From positions 31,421,554 to 31,485,553 of the forward strand of contig CATQJL010000001.1 in assembly GCA_958299035.1 (NCBI GenBank): a stretch of DNA of 64,000 nucleotides. Reading direction: 5' to 3'. A model generated the notes under the pieces. That model saw only the letters and a list, made by a program, of their open reading frames with translations, was not told where the DNA came from and did no database searches. Position numbers and translations under genes: made by a program. Positions 57,484-64,000 of the stretch are shown piece after piece; the stretch's first letter is position 1, and each line of letters begins with the position of its first letter. Origin of the DNA: Cylicocyclus nassatus. Lineage: Eukaryota; Nematoda; Chromadorea; Rhabditida; Strongylidae.

Positions 57484-60400
57484 AATCGCACGGCACTCAT
57501 AATCGCATTAGAGCAGTTTTACTTAACGCCAGAAGTTTAGTTAAGAAATTAGACCAGCTACATGCATATTTATCTAATACTAAACCAGATATTGTTTTTA
57601 TCACTGAAACTTGGTTTTCATCCAAAATTTTTGATGGAGAGATAGTAGGTGATTTGCCTTATATCGTATATCGAGTTGATAGAAGCAATCGGAAAGGAGG
57701 TGGTGTATGCGTCCTTATCTATGGTGCACTGATCTGCCAAAGAACTGAAATTCCTACCACCACTAAAGCTAATATATTGAGCATTGACTTATTTTCTCAA
57801 ACAAAGCCTACCAAAACCAGATTAATATTAGTTTACCGACCTCCAAACTCTCAGATGACAGATGATGATTGCCTTTTACAGTTGCTGGCAGGGCTAGCCA
57901 CTGATAGCTCGAGCACGCTAATGGTAGGGGACTTCAATCTACAAGTAGACTGGGATCATACTTCACCAAAGAATAACACATCCGCTAGATTTTTGGAATT
58001 TTTTGCTGAAATGGGTTTTAAACAACATGTGAAAAAGCCAACTCATGAAGCAAATATTCTAGATCTAATCTTATCCTCATTTCCGATTGTATCAGCAGTA
58101 GAAATTTTGGCACCTCTGGCAACTTCTGATCACTCTATGATTGAATTTGCCTTAAATGAAACTTCTTGTACTCCAGCTCTTGTTCCTATGCCTGATTTTC
58201 TTCATGCTGACTTCTCTTCTCTGAATTGCTATCTCCAAGGGGTCGATTGGTTTACGGTATTTGATCAGTACACTACAATAGATGATGTATATCAAAGGTT
58301 TTGCAAAGTCATCTACGCAGCCCTCAAAATTTCTGTACCTTTTAAGATTCCCCTCCATTCACAAATTAGATATCCCAGACAAATCACTAATCTGTTAAGT
58401 CAAAAACGTCGTCCCTTTCATAGCCTGAATAATCCACAAACGAATGCAATGTACAAGAAAATATGCTGTGACCTAGACTTTCATTTGAAAAAATATCTTG
58501 CAAATCGAGAGTTGAAGTTAGCGTCTAAAGCTAGTTCGAAATATTTCTTTCAATACATCAACAGAAAGTTGAGTAAGAATTCTGGACTGCCGATTATCAA
58601 AGATTTGTTTGGTATTAGTCACAGCGTAAATGCTGATAAAGCTAATGCTCTTGCAAATTATTTTCTCAGTGTTTTTTCCATTGAAGAATCTACAATCTCA
58701 CATGGTCAACTGTGCTGTGCCTCGCTGAGACATTCCTTGAATTACGTTCATTTCATTCCATCTGATATTAGGAGGATTCTAAAAAGTTTGAAACCATCAA
58801 TTTCAGAACCTTTTGATGGAATACCCCAAATCGTCTACAGGGAATGCGCCGACTCCCTTTGCAAACCTTTGGCACACATCTTCAATCTTTCCATGTCCCT
58901 AGGGGCTGTACCTGAGATATGGAAAGAAGCACTAGTCACCCCGATTCCAAAAATCTCTGGTGCTGAATTAGTGTCAGACTTCCGCCCGATTAGTATGACC
59001 CCTTCTTCAGTCAAGGTTATGGAGAAGATTCTGCGTAATAAACTCACCTCTTGGTTGGCAAGATCGGGGATAATACCCAAAGAACAGCATGGTTTTATCG
59101 AAGGTGCAAGTACAACAACTAACCTTGTCGATAGCCTTTTCGACTGGACTATGGCAGTAAACAAAGGGCAATCTGTGGACATTATCTTTGTTGATCTATC
59201 CAAAGCTTTTGATAGAGTCTGCCACGATAAGCTCATCGAGAAATTAAAGAATTATGGCATTGTGGGAAATCTACTTTGCTGGTTTGAGTCATATTTACGG
59301 AACAGGCATATGACCGTGAAAGTTGGCTACGATTATTCTGAAAGACATCCGTGTCCGAGTGGCGTACCTCAAGGAGGGGCGCTGTCTCCTCTTTTATTAG
59401 GTTGTCAAGAAAATAATGTCGATTTCTATTTGCTTGCTTTAACAAAGCAACCAGACCCAGCCCAACAAAGGGTAAGGGGTACTGTTCGATAGAGCAAAGC
59501 AAGATCTACAAAATGGCACTCATGTCTTTGCGCCGAGCTCGATCCACCGAATGTTCGAACTCAGAATCTAAAGATTTCCAAATGCCCAAAAAATCGAAAA
59601 AAATCAGATCTTCGTCCAAATAATTTCTACGGACCTCCCACTCGCTCACATCAATACTATCGATATCTGATATCCATATGTGCGATTGCCGTATTTTTTC
59701 CTTGACTAGAAACTGAGAAAACGAAAATTTCCCTGATTTTCTCAAAGCAATGGTGAGCTGTTTTTGCATATGTAGTTCTATACTACAAGCCTAGGTAAGT
59801 ATAACTGTAGATTTTCAGCCCATTCCAAGCGGTAGTTTTCGAAAAATATTGAATTCAGATTTTTTCGTTTTAGTTTCAGTGCTAAAATTGACATTTCTCG
59901 AAAAGTATCGCTCGAAATAGGCTGAAAACCTACAGCTATGCTTACCTAGGCTTGTAGTGTAGAACTACATATGCAAAAACGGCTCAGCATTGCTTTGAGA
60001 AAATCAGGAAAATTTTCGTTTTCTCAATTTCTAGTCAAGGAAAAAATACGGCAATTGCACGTATGGATATCAGATATCGACAGTATTGATGTGAGCGAGT
60101 GGGAGGTGCGTAGAAATTATTTGGGCGAAAATCTGATTTTTTTCGATTTTTTGGGCATTTGGAAATCTTTAGATTTTGAGTTCGAACTCTCCGTGGATCG
60201 AGCATGGCGCAAAGACATGAGTGCCATCTTGTAGAGCTTGCTTTGCTCTATCGAACAGTACCTCTTACCCATTGTTGGGTTGAGTCTGGTTGCTTTGTCA
60301 AAAGCAAGCAAACAAAAACCGACATTATTTTCTTGACAACCTAATATTTCTAGTTTACACCATGGATTTACCTAACATTCTAAGAACATCATCATCTATT

Positions 60401-60945
60401 GAGGTACAAATGTACGCCGACGATATTAAGATTTACGGAATATATGACTCATCCAATTATGATAAAGTACACATGGCACTCATGAAATCAATCGAGAATA
60501 TGCTAAGTTGGTCTAGGCAGTGGAACCTTCCCCTTAACCTCGACAAATGTTCGGTCATGCACATCGGGCGAAGTAGATCAACTACATATGAAATCAACGG
60601 AGTCACACTCAAACAGTGTGTTTCAGCTAAAGATTTAAGTGTTCATCTCAGACAATCGCTGGGCGCAGGCGGGCACCGGAAAAACAGATTGCTGATTTCT
60701 CGCAGCCCGCTCGCGGATTTTTTGGATTCTTCATTCCTGCTAGTGTACGCTCTTACTCCTTTAATCTGCACTATTCCCCAATAAAAAGAAGAAAGTTTTT
60801 GCTGGCCTACAACAACTTGTTTTATCGTGGAGCACGATGATTACAACATCTACCTTCTGATGTTCTACGATCGTCTAGCAGTGCCCCCTTCAAGTCAAAA
60901 CTGAGGAAAGTTGATTTACAGGATCTTGCTTACCTTTATGGTTGA
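57465..60945 (+). pseudogene. LINE ORF2: APE-type endonuclease and reverse transcriptase, interrupted
   Basis: Endonuclease: LNARSLVKKLDQL and VFITETWFS (57522-57620), GDFNLQ (about 57930) and SDHSMIEF (about 58130) are the expected catalytic blocks. Reverse transcriptase: DFRPISMTPS, FVDLSKAFDRVCH, GVPQGGALSPLL, then the MITE at 59397-60344, then YADDIKIYG (about 60415). Removing the MITE with one TA keeps the reading frame across the join. After the VTLKQCVSAKDL block (about 60600) similarity fails; a tail with FLLAYNNLFYRGAR, a TGA (60838-60840) and SAPFKSKLRKVDL resembles LINE C-termini in another frame, so perhaps 100 residues are missing. Confidence 0.88.
59397..60344. mobile_element. 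948-bp mariner-type palindromic MITE inside the LINE
   Basis: TTAGGTTGTCAAGAAAATAA at the left is mirrored exactly at the right; TA flanks both sides (59395-59396, 60345-60346). The element is a nearly complete palindrome, so the two 87-aa frames in it (59506-59769 minus, 59971-60234 plus) are mirror images and not separate genes. Each arm has ATAGAGCAAAGCAAG next to its terminus, shared with 21838-22735. The uninterrupted LINE frame on both sides dates the insertion after the LINE. Confidence 0.95.
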
Positions 60946-60987
60946 ATTCAGTTTATTGAAAACCTTCTTTCAGTCACCATCCTTGTT

Positions 60988-61194
60988 CTATCGCGTTGCC
61001 TTACACGTTGAAGGTTGGATGCATGAATGCTGAGTCTTCGAAAATTCACTGCGTTCTTCCACTATCGCGTTTGTCAGATACTCCTTCAAACTAGCTACAG
61101 CTCGAATAACAATTTGACCACTACGACCACCAACATCTATTTTGCCATGATCAAATAGCACCAATTCGACATCTGTACCGCTATAGCTGGCCAT
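60988..61194 (-). CDS. Unrecognised 68-aa open frame, possible exon
   Basis: It starts MASYSGTDVELVLFDHGKID with an in-frame stop just before the ATG, and has a balanced, soluble-looking composition (VIRAVASLKEYLTNAIVEER) unlike the hydrophobic chance frames nearby. A GTAAGG donor-like site lies near its end (about 61002 on the minus strand), so it could be a first coding exon. I do not recognise the family. Chance remains possible. Confidence 0.25.
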   Translation of the reverse strand: MASYSGTDVELVLFDHGKIDVGGRSGQIVIRAVASLKEYLTNAIVEERSEFSKTQHSCIQPSTCKATR

Positions 61195-61898
61195 GTGCGA
61201 TTACATGATCCGACCACAAAATGCATACCCAAAAACAACTATCAATTTGTGTCTTTTTAATATTATTTTCGTTCAAATGTCTTGCTAACCCCAAGTCTTG
61301 CCATCACGTTAGTTCAGGTCTAATCAATTTACTTTTTTTCCAATAATTACAGCTTGTTGACTTGCTTTTAGTTGAATTACAAAAAGTGAAACATTTGATA
61401 TTCTTCCGGAGCCATTGGACACTCCCCGGAATCATTTTTTGGGCAAGGTTGATTAATATTACTCCAATTTCATATTACTCCACCAACCTAGCCCCGCTTT
61501 GCTTCATTATTGCAAGAGCTTCTGCTGGCAAATTAGTTGGCATGATTGCCATCTCCATAGATTACAATAACTTAACTTGATCTTTGCGCTCATGTATGAG
61601 TTATTCATCATTACAGCCTTTATTGTAATTCACTTGGAGTCACTGCTCTCCCTTATTACTGGTTTGATGAGGTCAGTATCGACCATCAAGCCTGGTTTGC
61701 TTGAAAAAACAAAGACATTTTGCTGGCAAAAGGGGGCATGGGTACATCTCCATGGATCACATTACTCAATCCTGATAACTATAATCATGAAGCATTCAAA
61801 TACAAGCTTTCATCACACTTTTATTAAGATTAGACCCAAACTACATGATGCACGATCATTGCGGTTAGAATATGAATAATTGCTTTTTGTTTTATTGT
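61195..61898. other. No confident gene
   Basis: Two plus-strand frames (61362-61580, 61577-61879) are hydrophobic and lack recognisable domains. In another frame, about 61620-61780 reads plausibly (WFDEVSIDHQAWF, GGMGTSPWITLLNPDNY) but contains stops, so it may be an old, broken coding segment. Confidence 0.35.
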
Positions 61899-62047
61899 AC
61901 AATACCACTCTCATAACGTGCAAAATTTCCGTGAATGTCGCGAAATTTCGAAATTTTCGCGAACTTTCCGGAATTTCGCGAATCCGGGAATGTCGCGAAG
62001 TTTCGCGACATTCACGGAAATTTTGCACGTTATGAGAGTGGTATTGT
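61899..62047. repeat. 149-bp near-perfect palindrome with CG-rich TCGCGAAA core
   Basis: ACAATACCACTCTCATAACG pairs with its inverse at the right end (GAGTGGTATTGT). The core alternates TCGCGAAA, TTTCCGG and CCGGGAA. This is the full version of the fragments at 49205-49310 and 52885-52955. Confidence 0.85.
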
Positions 62048-62070
62048 ATGGAACGTCATTGAGCGTATAG

Positions 62071-62091
62071 AATAAATAAATAAATAAATAA
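62071..62091. repeat. (AATA)n microsatellite
   Basis: About five AATA units, 24 bp after the palindrome. Confidence 0.9.
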
Positions 62092-62590
62092 AATCAAAAT
62101 AATAGGCCTTGGGAAATGCTGGTTTTTGCAATTTTCACGCTCTTAAAAGCTGATTTTCGGAACCAGCTCGTCGAATAATCCCAATTAAGCGAAAAAAAAG
62201 CACAGGACGAGGATTTGCCGAGCTACTGCTTTTGGGCTTGTTTGGACGTTGTGTGAAATCCATCATTAATGTAGAAGCTCAATGGAGGATGTCCTTAAAC
62301 AACGAAAGCAAAAGCCTGAAGCCTTTCTTTGGGAAAATTTTGTGTAAGACTAGTGTGCCCTGCTGATATGTGTGCACATCAATTATGCAAATAATAGTAA
62401 TGTTCTGATGGATTTTAGTTGCTGCAAAATACTTAATGATGAACGGTAATTGGGTTATGATCAATGGCAATACCACTTCTGCAAGAGTAAAGCATTACTA
62501 GCTAGCAATTCGCTGTCATAAGTAACACTCACAGCGATAAGAAAAGGGCAAGGCTGAAATTATCCAGTACTTTTGCCATCAGTGATAATA

Positions 62591-63645
62591 TTAGGTCTGT
62601 CCGAAAGCCCGCGCTGTTTTTCAGACCCATGCTCAAACCACTTATTGTTAGAACAAAAGACAAAAGCTGTAAGCAATGTTTGATGCAAAATTTCCTCCTC
62701 TTTCCAATTTTTATGTTTTTGCTCAGCTTTCCTCAATGACCGCTCAATAATCGGCAGGGATCACCAACCTATGATTTTCACCCATCTTGAGTTTGGCTAT
62801 TTTTTAAAATTTCCATTTTTAACTTTTAGAGTAGTTTTGACAACAAATGGATAGACTAAACAAAATGCAATACATTGCGCTTTTTCGGCTTCATCTATTA
62901 AATTTTTAGTATTTCTTGAAACAATTTTTCCAAAAGCCCTTACTTCGAAGTCGAAGTGAGGGCTTCTGGAAAAATCGTTTAGTAAGGGCTTCCGAAGTCG
63001 CGAATTACAAAATCGCTTGAAACACTGACAAATCTTCGGAATTCAAGGCTTTCAAGAAGAGCTTAACTAAACGCTTATTTTAGCGAGCAACTGAGCGTTT
63101 AGCGGTCAGAAATTTCAAACTTTCTGGTTACGGCGTGGGACGAGTCTGGAAACAAAAACTACAATAATTTCATCTTCAGCTATCATACAAATCAGAAAGA
63201 AAACAAGTCTATTGAAAAGAAGAGTGAAAGCCGCATTGAATGACACCTTAGTTGCTAATCGTTGATTGTTGTGTGAGGATTGAGATGCCCAAATATGGAA
63301 TTTGATAGGATCACAGAAATATTTCCAAAAATTTTGAGAAGCCTGCTAGAGATGCAAAAACTGTATTCTATTGCATTTCCTTTAGTCTATACAAGTGTTG
63401 TCAAAGCTAGTCCAAAAAGTTAAAAATGGAAATTTCAAAAAATAGCCAAGCTCAAGATGGGTGAAAATCATAGGTTGATCCCTGCCGATTATTGAGCGGT
63501 CATCAAGGGAATCTGAACATAAATACAACCGTTAGAAAGAGGAAGAAATTCTGCATCGAACAATGCTTACAGTTCTTGTCTAACTTTGTTCTAAGTGGTT
63601 TGGGACTGGGTCTGAAAAACAGCGCGAACTTTCGGACCGACCTAA
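62591..63645. mobile_element. 1055-bp mariner-type palindromic MITE
   Basis: TTAGGTCTGTCCGAAAG at the left and CTTTCGGACCGACCTAA at the right, with TA on both sides. Both arms carry the module close to CGATGCAGAATTTCTTCC plus CTCTTTCTAA (about 62680-62710, and inverted at 63531-63560). A small AAGCCCTTAC hairpin is near 62940-62990. No transposase. Confidence 0.9.
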
Positions 63646-63647
63646 TA

Positions 63648-64000
63648 CATGAGCAAAAGTGGGTTGGAGCCAAGGCTCAAAAACAAAGTCTCCATAGACT
63701 TTGCCACAAAAATGCGACACCATCTATGACGCGATCATGAGTGAGTCGAACGAATAACAGAAAACAAAGCTCAAAAACAACATTGAACAGACGAAACAGA
63801 ATCAACAGAAAGAACTTCATATTCTCCGAATTGTTGTGTCCCGCATACACATTGCATGCACATTGCGTGCTTGGAGTAGGCTTGTAACAGTCATACGAAG
63901 TGTTTGGAGGGCTGTAACTAAGCGAGGAGAAGGGAACTTGAAGAGATTCAAAATCTCAGTTCAGGGTTTTGATGTAGAACAAAGGTGTGTTGAACATGTG
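63648..64000. other. Nothing recognised to the window end
   Basis: No open frame with a domain and no repeat boundary is visible in these last bases. Confidence 0.4.

Larger units (their letters stand above)
56822..60945 (+). mobile_element. CR1-like non-LTR retrotransposon (LINE), degenerate
   Basis: Two ORFs in the order ORF1 then endonuclease/reverse transcriptase. ORF1 is frameshifted; ORF2 is split by a 948-bp MITE (59397-60344) and has a further deletion and frame change before its C-terminal end. The 5' end is not defined (the hAT-like MITE lies there), and the 3' end is placed at the last recognisable coding segment. It is non-functional as it stands. Confidence 0.9.

Noticed and set aside
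59506..60234. Two 87-aa frames that look like duplicate genes
   Set aside because: They are the same sequence read from the two arms of one palindromic MITE.
61362..61879. Two plus-strand frames after the LINE as a membrane protein gene
   Set aside because: No domain, no convincing exon structure, and a third frame looks equally protein-like but is broken.
1..64000. tRNA, rRNA or other structured RNA genes
   Set aside because: I looked for T-arm and cloverleaf patterns and rRNA-like blocks by eye and saw none I could support.

Overview
The window reads as AT-rich, gene-poor animal DNA, most likely from a nematode. The evidence is indirect: short GT-AG introns (55 and 57 nt) with TTTTCAG-like acceptors in a CRAL-TRIO/GOLD gene remnant at 50 kb, a CR1-type LINE at 57-61 kb, and many TA-flanked mariner-type MITEs. 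I found no intact, confidently functional protein-coding gene. Nearly every open frame before the gap is short and lies in repeat DNA.

1-46,950: a large non-coding array of nested duplications. One long unit occurs about three times: roughly 5.2-16.5 kb, 22.7-36.5 kb, and 40.6 kb up to the gap. Older, more diverged copies sit at 1-5 kb and 19.8-21.8 kb. Copies 2 and 3 are nearly identical over several kb, and copies 1 and 2 are less alike. Because copies differ in which transposons they carry, several insertions can be read against an empty site. This proves TA duplication for mariner-type elements (26634-27654, 41433-42451, 24658-25311, 21838-22735, 32223-32987). Three hAT-like elements carry perfect 8-bp duplications (1896-2229, 38555-40400, 56532-56794). 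Most of these elements are long palindromes.

The most interesting signal in the array is a short motif, TGAAACAGGAAA with variants, that recurs in the diverged sub-units and almost always in one orientation. On the minus strand it reads CTGTTTCA, the published core of the nematode 21U-RNA (piRNA) upstream motif. Eleven perfect cores lie on the minus strand between 3.5 and 44 kb; I found four on the plus strand there, and none after the gap. A cryptic piRNA-type transcription cluster is a reasonable but unproven hypothesis.

46,951-47,450: a gap of exactly 500 N. The sequence after it opens with the common SMART/template-switch cDNA primer, an untrimmed adaptor, and is unrelated to the array. 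The join is therefore doubtful, and the two sides should be treated as separate contigs.

47,451-64,000: a different mix of sequence. It holds a 1-kb palindrome, a 320-bp tandem repeat, GC-rich arrays, a broken CRAL-TRIO/GOLD (SEC14-like) gene fragment (50.06-50.92 kb), a PIF/Harbinger-like element with TTA duplication, a foldback element with a 5-bp duplication, and a tiny Cys-rich ORF behind a TATA box. A CR1-like LINE at 56.8-60.9 kb has a frameshifted ORF1 and an ORF2 split by a 948-bp mariner-type palindrome inserted before the catalytic YADD box. A further mariner-type MITE lies near the right end.
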